A stretch of DNA of 64,000 bases, from the NCBI GenBank assembly GCA_942493335.1, contig OW818693.1, forward strand, positions 2,418,001-2,482,000, in the 5' to 3' direction. The notes under the pieces are model-generated. The model did not search any database. It was not told the DNA's origin and worked only from the letters and a program-made list of their open reading frames with translations. A program made the translations under genes and the position numbers. Below, piece by piece: positions 1 to 9,500 of the stretch; positions within the stretch are counted from its first letter, which is position 1; every line of letters starts with the position of its first letter. Origin of the DNA: JAEWSN01 sp942493335 (GTDB lineage Bacteria; Bacillota; Clostridia; DSM-8532).

Positions 1-85
1 GCTGCCGCAAAAAGGCGAAGGCCTTCGCAAAGCGGGGATGAATGGATTCATATTGGGCGGCGTTCTTCAATGCATTCACAATCAT
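1..85 (-). CDS. YhcH/YjgK/YiaL family protein, N-terminal fragment
   Basis: This is the first 28 codons of a minus-strand gene that runs off the left edge. The visible peptide begins MIVNALKNAAQYESIHPRF, which resembles the start of YhcH/YjgK/YiaL (DUF386) proteins, cupin-like proteins linked to sugar-acid or sialic acid metabolism. A GAAGGGGGAA Shine-Dalgarno stretch lies just upstream (about 91-100). A second in-frame-looking ATG five bases upstream runs straight into TGA, so the start at 85 is preferred. Only the N-terminus is visible, so the family call is tentative and the sugar substrate cannot be named. Confidence 0.6.
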   Translation of the reverse strand, partial: MIVNALKNAAQYESIHPRFAKAFAFLRQ

Positions 86-177
86 GTCATTTCCCCCTTC
101 AAGCACGCGGCAGGAGCCGCTGTCTTCCGTACGGACACCCTCGTACAGGAAACCAAAAGAAACACGACACAAGGGTT

Positions 178-195
178 AGGCTTCGCAAGAAGCCT
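178..195 (-). terminator. Weak stem-loop downstream of fprA
   Basis: A perfect 7-bp stem (AGGCTTC/GAAGCCT) closed by a GCAA tetraloop lies 24 bases past the fprA stop. It has no convincing T-run on the minus strand, so it may only protect the transcript end. The rest of 86-218 shows nothing else recognisable. Confidence 0.3.
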
Positions 196-218
196 GACAA
201 ATCCATGCATGGCTTTCT

Positions 219-1409
219 TCAAGCCTCTTTCATGGAACGCGCGAATGCACGTCCCGCTTCACGGCACAACACCAATTCTTCCTCATCCGGCGTATATTTG
301 ACCGAAACCGGTTCATGGACGATTCGGATGCCCGCCTCCTCCAGCCCGTGCTGAAGATGCTTTGGCGCTTCCCCGCTCCATCCGTAGCTGCCGAATGTGA
401 ACCCGACCTTGTTCTTGAGCTTGTGACCGCGAAGTTCATCCAATACGCCTGCCATGGAACGGAGCGCACCGTTGTTCACCGTGCAGCTTCCGAGGATGAT
501 GCCTTTGCTCCGGAAAAAGTCCGTCATCAGGTCCGATTGGTCGCAGGTGGCGGAATTGAGGAGTTTCACCGGAATCCCTTCGGATTCGATGCCCTGACTG
601 ATGGCTTCGGCCATCCGGCGTGTGGCGTGATACATGGTGTCATAGGCGATCGTGACATAGCCTTCGTCGTACTCGTCCGCCCATTCCGCGTATTTCCGCA
701 CGATTTGCAGCGGATCCTCGCGCCAGATGCAGCCATGACTCGGGGCGATCATCGCGACGGGCAGATTCATCGCGACGACTTCCGCCACCTTCCGCTTGAT
801 GAGCGGCGCAAACGGAGAAAGAATACCTGCGAAGTATTTCAGGGCTTCGGCCCAGACCAGACACTCGTCCGACTTGTCCACAAACAGGCTCGGTCCGCAG
901 AAATGCTGGCCGAACGCATCATTCGAGAACAAAATGTTTGAACCTGTCATGAAGGTCATCATGCTGTCCGGCCAGTGAATCATCGTCATGTCAACAAAAT
1001 GCAGATCCGCTTTTCCGATGTGGATGATGTCTCCGGTTTTCACCGTCCGAAACTTCCAATCCGGATTACCGTTGTGCTTCCGGATGATTTCCTCGCCTTT
1101 TTTCGAGCAGACGATCTCCACGTTCGGGATTTTCTGCATGAGGGCGGCAAGACTTCCACCATGATCCGGTTCGTTGTGGTTGACGACAATCATGTCGATA
1201 TTGCCGAAGCCGACTTCCTGTTCAAGCATATGCAGAAAGTCTTCCGCGTGCGGATTCCAGACGGTATCGACCAGAACGGTCTTGTCATCCTTGATCAGAT
1301 AGGAATTGTAGCTTGAACCGTTGAAGGTGGAAAGCTCGTGCCCGTGGAAACGGCGGAGCTCCCAATCCCGGATGCCGGTGTAATAGACATTGTCCTTGAT
1401 GTGCAACAT
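219..1409 (-). CDS. fprA: A-type flavodiiron protein (FprA / rubredoxin:oxygen oxidoreductase)
   Basis: The predicted 396-residue cytoplasmic enzyme would reduce O2 or NO at a di-iron site using electrons from FMN, and is typical of anaerobes. The N-terminal metallo-beta-lactamase-like half shows the iron-ligand motif HNEPDH near residue 80 and a later His-rich segment (PSHGCIW). The C-terminal flavodoxin half begins around residue 255 with the FMN-binding segment YDTMYHAT. The length matches the simple two-domain A-type; no rubredoxin or flavin reductase domain is fused. An in-frame ATG lies 27 codons upstream, but ATG 1409 follows a clear GGAAAGGGG ribosome site and starts with the conserved MLHIKDNVYY. 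It is followed by a small GCAA-loop hairpin. Confidence 0.93.
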   Translation of the reverse strand: MLHIKDNVYYTGIRDWELRRFHGHELSTFNGSSYNSYLIKDDKTVLVDTVWNPHAEDFLHMLEQEVGFGNIDMIVVNHNEPDHGGSLAALMQKIPNVEIVCSKKGEEIIRKHNGNPDWKFRTVKTGDIIHIGKADLHFVDMTMIHWPDSMMTFMTGSNILFSNDAFGQHFCGPSLFVDKSDECLVWAEALKYFAGILSPFAPLIKRKVAEVVAMNLPVAMIAPSHGCIWREDPLQIVRKYAEWADEYDEGYVTIAYDTMYHATRRMAEAISQGIESEGIPVKLLNSATCDQSDLMTDFFRSKGIILGSCTVNNGALRSMAGVLDELRGHKLKNKVGFTFGSYGWSGEAPKHLQHGLEEAGIRIVHEPVSVKYTPDEEELVLCREAGRAFARSMKEA

Positions 1410-1502
1410 GATGTTACCCCTTTCCATCGCTTGTTTGATACCACTGGGATCCATTGCGGGGATCCCGGCAGGAAACATTCCCAATTCCATTTATCCACAT
1501 TC

Positions 1503-1511
1503 ATGATACCA
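1503..1511 (-). promoter_or_regulatory. Possible extended -10 promoter of fprA
   Basis: On the minus strand TGGTATCAT forms an extended -10 element about 95 bases upstream of the fprA start. No good -35 hexamer is visible, so this is a tentative promoter. The rest of 1410-1633, between uvrA and fprA, shows no gene and no clear uvrA terminator. Confidence 0.3.
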
Positions 1512-1633
1512 TAAAACAGCACCGCGAAAAGTATCCCGGGAAACATGCCTGCAAACGAACCGGCCTCTCCCTTGGACAGGATGAAGGCAGCAAATGTCGG
1601 ATTCAACAGCGAACGCAGGGACCCATGCGCTCC

Positions 1634-4474
1634 CTACCGGTCCCTTTTGAGGATCTTTCCGAGGAACTGGCCCGTATAGGATCCCTTCACCTTCGCCACC
1701 TGTTCGGGCGTTCCGTATGCAACAACCTTACCGCCCCGATCCCCGCCTTCCGGTCCCAGGTCGATGACATGATCGGCAATCTTGATGACATCCAGATTGT
1801 GTTCGATGACAACAACCGAATTCCCCGTATCCACCAGGCGCTGGATCACTTCCGTGAGCATGTGCACATCCGCCATGTGAAGCCCGGTGGTGGGCTCGTC
1901 GAGAATGTACATGGTCTTGCCGGTGGCCCGTTTCGAAAGTTCGGTGGCCAGCTTCACGCGTTGCGCCTCGCCGCCGGAGAGCGTGGTGGCCTGCTGTCCG
2001 AGCTTGATGTAGCCGAGGCCGACATCGTTCAGGGTCTGCATCTTCCGCTGGATGCGCGGAATATTCTCGAAGTAGGTGCAGGCTTCCTCCACGTTCATGT
2101 CCAGCACATCCGCGATGCTCTTGCCCTTGTAGTGGACTTCGAGTGTCTCGCGGTTGTAGCGCTTGCCCTTGCAGACTTCGCAGGGGACATACACATCCGG
2201 CAGGAAGTGCATCTCGATCTTGATGATGCCGTCGCCCGAACAGGCCTCGCAGCGGCCTCCGCGCACATTGAACGAGAATCGTCCGTTCGTGTAGCCGCGC
2301 ATTTTCGAATCCGTCGTGCTGGCGAACAGGTCACGGATCAGGTCGAACACGCCGGTATAGGTGGCCGGATTCGATCGGGGCGTACGCCCGATGGGGGACT
2401 GGTCGATGTCGATGACCTTGTCCAGATGCTCCAGGCCCAGCATATCCCGGTGCTTTCCAGGTTTCACCTTGGCACGGTTCAGTTTCTGTGCAAGCTTCTT
2501 GTGCAGGATCTCGTTGATCAGCGAACTCTTGCCGGAACCCGAAACCCCTGTGATGCAGGTCAGCACGCCCAGCGGGATGTCCACGTCGATGTCCTTGAGG
2601 TTGTTTTCCGCCGCACCGAGGATGCGCAGGATCCGCCCGTCCCCCTTGCGCCGTTCCGCGGGCAGCGCGATCTTCTGCCGGCCGCTGAGATAGGCGCCGG
2701 TGATGGAATTCGGATTCGCCTTGATCTCCTCCACCGTCCCCTGCGCGATGATGTGTCCGCCATGGATGCCGGCGCCCGGTCCCATGTCGATGATGTGATC
2801 CGCCGCGTACATCGTGTCCTCGTCATGCTCGACGACAAGCAGGGTGTTCCCCAGATCACGCAGGCGCTTCAACGTTGCGAGAAGACGGTCGTTGTCCCGC
2901 TGGTGCAGGCCGATGCTGGGTTCGTCCAGAATGTAGAGGACACCCTGGAGGCCGGAACCGATCTGTGTGGCCAGACGGATGCGCTGTGCCTCGCCGCCGG
3001 ACAGCGTGCCGGCATTGCGGGACAGCGTGAGGTAGTCAAGCCCGACATCCAGCAGGAAACCGAGCCGGGCGGCCAGCTCCTTCATGATCTGGCTTGCGAT
3101 GGTGGTTTCGCGTTTGCTGAGCGGAAGGGTCTTGAAGAAGGCATCACATTCGCGGATGGAAAGGGACGTAAGGTCGTTGATGTTCCGCTCGTTGATGGTG
3201 ACGGCCAGACTTTCCTTCTTGAGCCGTTTCCCATGGCAATCCGGACATTCGATGCTGCTCATGAAAGCTTCGTAATATTCCTTCATTCCCTCGGATTTCG
3301 TTTCGTTGTGTCGGCGGTCCAGACTGTTGATGACCCCTTCGAAGGCGGACATGAACGTGCCGCTTCCATATTCCTTCGCATACTGGACCTTGATCTTCTC
3401 GCCATTCGTGCCGTACAGGATTTTCTGTGTGACATCCGCGGGAAGCTTCTCCCATGGCATGTTCACATCGAATCCGTAGTGCAGCGCCATGGCATCGAGG
3501 TACATGCGGGAATAGGCATCCTCGTTGGAGAAATTCCAGCCGCCCACATTGATGGCGCCTTCCGCCAGCGAGAGGGTCCGGTCCATGACGATGAGATCCG
3601 GATCAATCTTCTGCATCGAGCCCAGGCCCGTACAGGTGGGGCATGCACCGTACGGATTGTTGAAGGAGAACATGCGGGGCGTGAGCTCCTCGATGGCGAT
3701 CCCGCAGTCCGGACAGGCGAAGTTCGTGCTGAACATCATTTCCGGATGATCGGCGACGTCCACGAGCACCAGGCCGCCGGCCAGGTTCAGAACCGTCTCG
3801 ATGGAGTCCGTAAGTCGCTTCTGGATGTCGGACCGGATGATGAGGCGGTCCACCACGATTTCGATCGTGTGCTTGCGCTTCTTGTCCAGCTTGATTTCCT
3901 CGTTGATCTCCTGGTATTCCCCATCGATGCGGACCCGGAGATATCCGTTCTTTTTCGCATCCGCCAGAAGCTTCGTATATTCGCCCTTGCGGCCCCGGAT
4001 GACGGGAGCGAGAAGCTGCAGACGCGTGCCTTCCGGCAGGGCGAGGACGGCGTCGACCATCTGGTCCACCGACTGCTGGGAAATGACCTTGCCGCACTCC
4101 GGACAGTGCGGAACGCCGATTCGCGCGAAAAGCAACCGGAAATAGTCATAGATTTCCGTCACAGTGCCTACTGTGGACCGCGGATTCTTGCTGGTGGTCT
4201 TCTGGTCGATGGAAATGGCCGGGGACAGTCCGTCGATAGACTCCACATCCGGTTTTTCAAGAAGCCCGAGAAACTGGCGCGCATAGGCGGAGAGGGATTC
4301 AACATATCTCCGCTGGCCTTCCGCATAAATGGTGTCGAACGCCAGCGAAGACTTGCCGGAACCGGACAGGCCGGTGATGACAACCAGGCTGTCACGCGGG
4401 ATTTCCACGTCGATGTTCTTGAGGTTGTGCTCACAGGCACCCTTGATGACAATGGAGTTCTTTGTGTTCTTCAT
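1634..4474 (-). CDS. uvrA: Excinuclease ABC subunit A (UvrA)
   Basis: UvrA is the DNA-damage-sensing ATPase of nucleotide excision repair; it loads UvrB at lesions. The 946-residue product has the usual two ABC ATPase halves: Walker A GLSGSGKSS near residue 33 and GVSGSGKSS in the second half, with LSGGEAQR signature motifs in both. Paired CxxC zinc-binding segments are visible (CPDC/CPTC in the first half, CEAC/CEVC in the second). The frame is open 53 codons further upstream, but ATG 4474 follows an AGGAGA site and starts the conserved sequence MKNTKNSIVIKGACEHNLKN. The gene has its own promoter and LexA-like box. uvrB is not in this window, so uvrA is not in a uvrBA operon here. Confidence 0.98.
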   Translation of the reverse strand: MKNTKNSIVIKGACEHNLKNIDVEIPRDSLVVITGLSGSGKSSLAFDTIYAEGQRRYVESLSAYARQFLGLLEKPDVESIDGLSPAISIDQKTTSKNPRSTVGTVTEIYDYFRLLFARIGVPHCPECGKVISQQSVDQMVDAVLALPEGTRLQLLAPVIRGRKGEYTKLLADAKKNGYLRVRIDGEYQEINEEIKLDKKRKHTIEIVVDRLIIRSDIQKRLTDSIETVLNLAGGLVLVDVADHPEMMFSTNFACPDCGIAIEELTPRMFSFNNPYGACPTCTGLGSMQKIDPDLIVMDRTLSLAEGAINVGGWNFSNEDAYSRMYLDAMALHYGFDVNMPWEKLPADVTQKILYGTNGEKIKVQYAKEYGSGTFMSAFEGVINSLDRRHNETKSEGMKEYYEAFMSSIECPDCHGKRLKKESLAVTINERNINDLTSLSIRECDAFFKTLPLSKRETTIASQIMKELAARLGFLLDVGLDYLTLSRNAGTLSGGEAQRIRLATQIGSGLQGVLYILDEPSIGLHQRDNDRLLATLKRLRDLGNTLLVVEHDEDTMYAADHIIDMGPGAGIHGGHIIAQGTVEEIKANPNSITGAYLSGRQKIALPAERRKGDGRILRILGAAENNLKDIDVDIPLGVLTCITGVSGSGKSSLINEILHKKLAQKLNRAKVKPGKHRDMLGLEHLDKVIDIDQSPIGRTPRSNPATYTGVFDLIRDLFASTTDSKMRGYTNGRFSFNVRGGRCEACSGDGIIKIEMHFLPDVYVPCEVCKGKRYNRETLEVHYKGKSIADVLDMNVEEACTYFENIPRIQRKMQTLNDVGLGYIKLGQQATTLSGGEAQRVKLATELSKRATGKTMYILDEPTTGLHMADVHMLTEVIQRLVDTGNSVVVIEHNLDVIKIADHVIDLGPEGGDRGGKVVAYGTPEQVAKVKGSYTGQFLGKILKRDR

Positions 4475-4626
4475 GCTGGCACTCTCCTGCTGCTTGGGCC
4501 CGTTGGGGCTTACGACCGGTTCCGCGCGAAACCCCGCAGGAATCCCGACGAACCGCAAATCCGCATGTGTCGCGGTTGGGGACGACTGGACAGGAATACG
4601 GGCATGCCCGCGGTCCTTTCCGCACC

Positions 4627-4640
4627 TAAACATTTGTTCT
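4627..4640 (-). promoter_or_regulatory. LexA (DinR)-like SOS box at uvrA
   Basis: The minus strand reads AGAACAAATGTTTA directly downstream of the -10. It keeps the GAAC-N4-GTT core of the Gram-positive LexA box CGAAC-N4-GTTCG but departs from it at the outer positions. Its position over the start site suits a repressor of a DNA repair gene. Confidence 0.5.
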
Positions 4641-4643
4641 TTT

Positions 4644-4672
4644 ATTATACTGGTTCCAGTGCAGCCTGTCCA
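4644..4672 (-). promoter_or_regulatory. uvrA promoter
   Basis: On the minus strand TGGACA (4667-4672) and a perfect TATAAT (4644-4649) are separated by exactly 17 bases. The predicted start of transcription near 4637 gives a leader of about 160 bases before the uvrA ATG. Confidence 0.75.
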
Positions 4673-4779
4673 TGGATCCGGGCAAGTTCATTCAGAGAAT
4701 TTTCCTTCCTGAAGGGTCAACCGTCCGCACGCCGCGCATGGTGTCCGTTTGCATGCAGACAACGGGGAATCCCATCGGA

Positions 4780-5025
4780 TCAATCTGCATCAGGCAACGG
4801 CGAACCATCCTCTGCGATGGCCTGGAAACGCTTCACAGGCACACCATCGACCTCACGGAACCCGGTGAACATCTCCAGCGGCCTTACCCAGACGCCACCC
4901 TCGCCATACAATGCCTGATAGACGACATAAGATTCCAGGGTTTCGGAATGTTTTGCCACATGGAGCACCCGGTATTCGTTCCCCTTGAAGTGCCGAACCT
5001 TGCCTCCGACATGCAATGTCTCCAT
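4780..5025 (-). CDS. DUF1653 domain-containing protein
   Basis: This is a small 81-residue cytoplasmic protein of the DUF1653 type. It carries the family pattern of a VGGKVRHFKGNEYRVLHVAKHSET start, a YVVYQALYGEGGVWVRP middle and a KRFQAI end. The family has no established function; members are single-domain proteins of about this size. The frame is open 11 codons upstream, but ATG 5025 follows GAGAAGGG at good spacing and matches the usual family start. It stands alone between uvrA and the rpsI terminator, and no promoter is obvious. Confidence 0.8.
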   Translation of the reverse strand: METLHVGGKVRHFKGNEYRVLHVAKHSETLESYVVYQALYGEGGVWVRPLEMFTGFREVDGVPVKRFQAIAEDGSPLPDAD

Positions 5026-5205
5026 ATTCTTACCCTTCTCCGGTCTAAAAACCGGCACCCTTTTCTATAAACAATACGGAACTGGAGCCAGGCCGCAACA
5101 GCGAGCCAAAGCACGATGATGACTGCGGCCGCCAACCGGTTGACGGGCTTTCCTTCAGCAAACCGCTCTTCCGCTTCCGCGCGGCATTCTTCGATAATCT
5201 GTCAG

Positions 5206-5237
5206 AAAAAGCGGCATCCCGGATGGGATGCCGCTTT
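5206..5237 (-). terminator. Rho-independent terminator of rplM-rpsI
   Basis: A perfect 13-bp stem (AAAGCGGCATCCC and complement, loop ATCC) is followed on the minus strand by TTC after a T-rich stem end. It lies about 70 bases past the rpsI stop. Confidence 0.85.
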
Positions 5238-5307
5238 CGTACAGGTATTCGTAGGGTTCGGCTCGATCAGGTCTTGGAAATAGATAACCTGGTCTTTTTC
5301 CGGCGAC

Positions 5308-5700
5308 TTAGCGCTTGGAGAACTGGGGTGCGCGACGGGCTTTCTTCAAGCCGTACTTCTTGCGTTCCTTCATTCTCGGGTCGCGGGTCAGGTAGCCGGC
5401 CTTCTTGAGCGGGGAACGGAATTCGTCCTCGGCCTTGAGCAGGGCGCGGGCGATACCGTGACGGACAGCGCCGGCCTGGCCGGTGAATCCGCCGCCATGA
5501 ACGGAAACGAGGGCATTGAAGGTGCCTTCGGTCTTGGTGAGCACCAACGGCTGCTTCACGATCACCTTGAGGGTGTCGAGACCGAAGTAGTTGTCCAGCG
5601 GACGCTCATTGATGATGATTTCGCCGGTTCCCGGTACGAGACGCACACGGGCAATCGACTTCTTGCGACGGCCTGTGCCGTAGTATTGAATCTTCGCCAT
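5308..5700 (-). CDS. rpsI: 30S ribosomal protein S9
   Basis: This is a 130-residue small-subunit ribosomal protein that contacts tRNA in the P site. It begins MAKIQYYGTGRRKKSIARV and ends with the conserved basic tail KKARRAPQFSKR, whose final arginine reaches the P-site tRNA. Length and composition are normal for S9. It lies 19 bases downstream of rplM in the usual rplM-rpsI operon and is followed by a strong terminator. Confidence 0.98.
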   Translation of the reverse strand: MAKIQYYGTGRRKKSIARVRLVPGTGEIIINERPLDNYFGLDTLKVIVKQPLVLTKTEGTFNALVSVHGGGFTGQAGAVRHGIARALLKAEDEFRSPLKKAGYLTRDPRMKERKKYGLKKARRAPQFSKR

Positions 5701-5719
5701 GGTTGGTTCCTCCCCTCAA

Positions 5720-6154
5720 TCAGATGTTCAGTTCGAGCACTTCGGGTTTCTGGGCCTGATGTTCATGTTCACCGCCGGCATAGACCTTCAATTTCTTGAA
5801 CATCGTACGGCCCATGCTGTTACCGGGGAGCATGCGCTTCACGGCCAGTTCGAACACGCGCTCGGGCTGCTTCTCGAGGTAATGGCGGGCGCTGATTTCC
5901 TTGAGGTGACCGATGTAGCCGGTGTGACGGCGGTACATCTTCTGTTCGAGCTTCTTTCCGGTGAGTACGATCTTGTCCGCATTCAACACGATGACGAAAT
6001 CGCCGGTGTCGACGTGCGGGGTGTACTCTGGCTTTGTCTTGCCGCGGAGGATTTTGGCAACTTCACTGGCTGCACGGCCAAGAACCTTGCCTTCCACGTC
6101 AACGACGTACCACTTTCTGTTCATTTCCTCGGCTTTCGCCATGAACGTCTTCAT
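5720..6154 (-). CDS. rplM: 50S ribosomal protein L13
   Basis: This is a 144-residue large-subunit ribosomal protein that acts early in 50S assembly. Recognisable segments are KWYVVDVEGKVLGRAASEVA, the HVDTGDFVIVLNADKI stretch and the AVKRMLPGNSMGR motif. The open frame continues 65 codons upstream, but ATG 6154 follows GGGAGG and gives the family N-terminus MKTFMAKAEEMNRKWYV. It is first in the rplM-rpsI operon and has a roughly 160-base structured leader that is likely autoregulatory. Confidence 0.97.
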   Translation of the reverse strand: MKTFMAKAEEMNRKWYVVDVEGKVLGRAASEVAKILRGKTKPEYTPHVDTGDFVIVLNADKIVLTGKKLEQKMYRRHTGYIGHLKEISARHYLEKQPERVFELAVKRMLPGNSMGRTMFKKLKVYAGGEHEHQAQKPEVLELNI

Positions 6155-6182
6155 GCATGACCCTCCCAATTCGTTTATTCCA

Positions 6183-6259
6183 CGGTCCACACCGCCGGAT
6201 TCGGACGCTGCGCCCCTCTTCCGGAAAGCGTGCGCTTTCCCTGCAGGGACAGTGGACCG
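6183..6259 (-). ncRNA. Candidate L13 leader RNA (autoregulatory 5' UTR)
   Basis: The rplM leader folds by eye into a closing stem of 8 bp (CGGTCCAC at 6252-6259 on the minus strand, pairing with GTGGACCG at 6183-6190). It encloses a perfect 8-bp hairpin (GGAAAGCG/CGCTTTCC, 6223-6240). L13 leaders that bind L13 and regulate the operon are known in Firmicutes. The match here is to position and architecture, not to a checked consensus. Confidence 0.5.
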
Positions 6260-6319
6260 GGCCGGGTTGTTTCCGTCGAAGCCTTGGAGATACCGTCGCT
6301 GCAACCAGCAACGTTTCCC

Positions 6320-6349
6320 ATTGTAATACAGAACGCTCAAATGATCCAA
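6320..6349 (-). promoter_or_regulatory. rplM promoter
   Basis: On the minus strand TACAAT (6320-6325) lies 18 bases from a weak TTGGAT -35 (6344-6349). This places the start of transcription near 6313, just ahead of the structured leader. Confidence 0.5.
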
Positions 6350-6520
6350 TCAAAAAAGCCGATGGTTTTCAAATACGTGCTGTTTTCTCTCGATTATGCT
6401 CTTTTTTTCTCGTTTTCTCACCCTCGCACGGTTTTCATTTCACTTTTCATTCGAACCATTCGAATCAGCGGCTTTCGGCATGGAAAACCAAGTGTATGCG
6501 GCTGACCTGTCTTTTGCGGA

Positions 6521-9500
6521 CTACAGGTTTTCGGCAGATACCCGCTCTCCTGAAGACAACCGGTCCATGGCATAGCGCAACGCCTCTTCTTCAGGCAGTG
6601 GCCGGCTTCTGAGGTATCCCTGCATCAGATCGCATCCGTAGCGAAGCAGGTATTGGCGCTGATGTTCCTCCTCCACGCCTTCCGCCACCACAAGGAACCC
6701 CCACTCGCGCGCCAGCTTGATGATGCCGCCCGCATGACTGGCGCTGTCGTCCGCGGAGCGGATGTCGTCGATGAAGCTCTTGTCGATCTTCAACACATGA
6801 ATCGGCAACTTTCTGAGGTAGGTCAGGGACGAATAGCCCGTACCGAAATCATCAAGCGCGATCTGTATGCCGATGTCCGAAAGCTCGGTAAGTTTGGCGG
6901 CATTCTGCCCGAAGGATTCCATGAGCACGGATTCCGTGATTTCCATCAGAAGGCGGTTGGCGGGAAGCCCGGTTTTTTGCAGGGTCCGTTGTACCATGCC
7001 GGTGAAGTCGTCCTGCACCAATTGGAGAACCGATACATTGACCCCGATATGGAAATATTGATCCAGTCCCGGTCCCAACCGGCCATAAAAGCGCGCCGCC
7101 TCTTCCAGCACCCATTCCCCGATGGGCAGGATGAGTCCCGTCTCCTCGGCAATCGGAATGAAACGGGACGGAGGAATCTGACCGTGCTCCGGCGACTGCC
7201 AGCGCAACAGCGCTTCGAAACCGATCAGCCGGTCATCGGATAGAAAGTGGATGGGCTGGAAATGCAGGCTCAGTTCATTTCGTTCCAGGGCATGCCGCAA
7301 CCCATCCTCGAGCAGATAACGATCGCGGGCCGCTGCGTCCATGCTTCGCTCGAAGAGTCGGTAATGGTTCTTTCCGGCGCTCTTTGCCGCATACATCGCC
7401 GTATCCGCACTTCGGAGGAGCGCGTCGAAGTCCGAACCGTCTTCAGGATATCGCGCGATACCGACACTCATCCCGATATGGAAGGTCATGCCCCCAACCT
7501 GCATCGGATGACGGAACCGGTCCAGCACCTCCCGGGCAAGCCGCTCGGCGTCTTCCTTGTTCCGGATGTCCGGCATCAGGATGGTAAACTCGTCGCCGCC
7601 CATCCTTCCGACAATGCCGGCCGGGGGAACAGCTTCCCGAAATCTGGAAGCCACTTCCCGAAGCAGTTCGTCGCCCGTCGGATGTCCGAAGGAATCATTG
7701 ACCACCTTGAAGTTGTCCATGTCGGTGAAGAGGAGCGCAAGACCCATCCGGCGCTCCTTCGCCTCCCGGATGGCCGCTTCCGCCCGATCCTTCATCAGCT
7801 GTCGGTTCGGCAGTCCCGTCAGAGAGTCATGGTATGCAATGTGGGTGATGGTTTCCTGCTGCAGCTTCATGTCCGTCACATCCGCATGGGTGCCGATCAT
7901 ACGGATCGGACAGCCTGATGAATCGAAAACGGGTACGCCGATCGAAAGAATCCAACGATAGGTTCCGTCCGCAGCCAGAATCCTGAATTCGGAGGAATAG
8001 GCAGGTGCTCGCTGCGAGATGCCCCCTGCAAGTGTCGACTGCGCCTGTTCCCTGTCATCGGGATGCATGCAGGCAAACCAGTCCTCCATTCGCACGCAAC
8101 CGGATAAGTCTGATGCGGCAAGTCCGCTGATACGACCGGAAATGACAAGACGGTCTTCCGGGATGTGCCAATCCCAGATGGCATCCCTCGCGGCTTCGCT
8201 CACAAGCCGGTAGCGCTCCTCGCTCAGTTCCAAAAGCCGCTTCTGCTCGGCCAGGTCCGCATTGTGTGCCCTGAGCTCATCATCCGTCTGCGTCAGCTGC
8301 GCATTCACAGCAGCCATCTGCCCGTTGACGGCCAGCAACTCCATGTGGCTTGCCTGAAGCAGCCGGTCAGCCCGTTTCCTGCTTTGGATCGCCAGCAGGA
8401 GTCCGATGGTCAGAAAGGAGAGGAAAAGGATGACAAACAGAATCCCAAGGAAAAGCATACGATACTCACGAAAAAGGCTGTAGGGTCGATTCAATATTTC
8501 AACGTTTCCCGGTACATTTCCTTCTTTGAGTCCAAGCCGTTGCATCTCGCCGTAATCGAAAAGACGCGTGACCGTCAGTTCGTTCCAGAATGGAATCCTG
8601 CTGACCGGTTCCCCCGACAGGACCCGGATGGCCAGTTCCGCAGCCGTCCTTCCATGGACACGGGCATCAATGACACTGCCGCCCAGCACATGGTGGCCTA
8701 CGACGAAATCGTTGAGACAAAAGACAGGAACAGGGCAGTCCGCAAAAAGGAGATCCCCGAACTGTTGCATGGGCAGCACCATGCCGGCCGAATCCCTGTT
8801 ATAGGCGGCAAAAAAGACAAGGGCGTCTTTGGGGAGCAAAGCCGCCATCCGCCGGATTTCATCGGAGGTCCGATCATTCCAATGCACGATGGCCACTTCC
8901 GGCGCAAGTCTCCGGGCAACCGCTTCCGCTTCCATTCCGACAGGTGTGCCCGATTCGCTGTTCTCATAAACCAGGTAGAGGGTTTTCGTTTCCGGACGGC
9001 TCTCAAAAGCCAGCTTCAATGTCCCTTCCACATCAAGGTTCTCCGCAACGCCTGTCAGCCGGTCATGATCCGCCATGAAGGCCTTCCCCTTTATCTCGGA
9101 CACACCACAGAACACGATCGGCGGATCTCCGAAGGCATCCTTTCTGTTATCCAGGACAAACTGAAGGGCGGCGTCATCCGTCGTCAGAATCAGATCCGGG
9201 GGGCGTTCCAGATAGCGCTTCCGCATGATGGGCAGAAGCAGCTTCAATGTCTCCGGATCCGGATGCCGCTTCCAGTCGAGATATTCCGAGGATATGTCGA
9301 TGCCGGGGTACTGCGCTTCCAGACGGGAGATGATGGCGTCTTCCAACCGTTCCGTCCAGATATATCCGGGATGGTACGAGTTTACAATCAGGACGTGGGG
9401 CACCCGGCTGATGATGCCGGGCGAAACAACTGAACCACCCGCCGGAGCGGATGCCGCCGACAGGGAGGAAGTTGCCATTCCGGAATCGGACACCGCAGCG

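Noticed and set aside
1295..1606. Minus-strand frame with hydrophobic start between uvrA and fprA
   Set aside because: It runs into fprA in another frame and lacks a ribosome site; only the first 45 residues look protein-like.
1454..4918. Very long plus-strand open frame opposite uvrA
   Set aside because: It is a high-GC antisense shadow of uvrA; there is no ribosome site and its translation has no recognisable domain.
4884..5201. Short hydrophobic minus-strand frame (AAAVIIVLWLAVAAWLQF) between the rpsI terminator and the DUF1653 gene
   Set aside because: It begins with a TTG, lacks a ribosome site at proper spacing and overlaps most of the DUF1653 gene, so a real gene is unlikely, though it has a credible TM stretch.
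8165..9433. 422-codon frame opposite the GGDEF/EAL gene
   Set aside because: Shadow of a well-supported multidomain protein; its composition is arginine- and histidine-rich as expected for an antisense frame.
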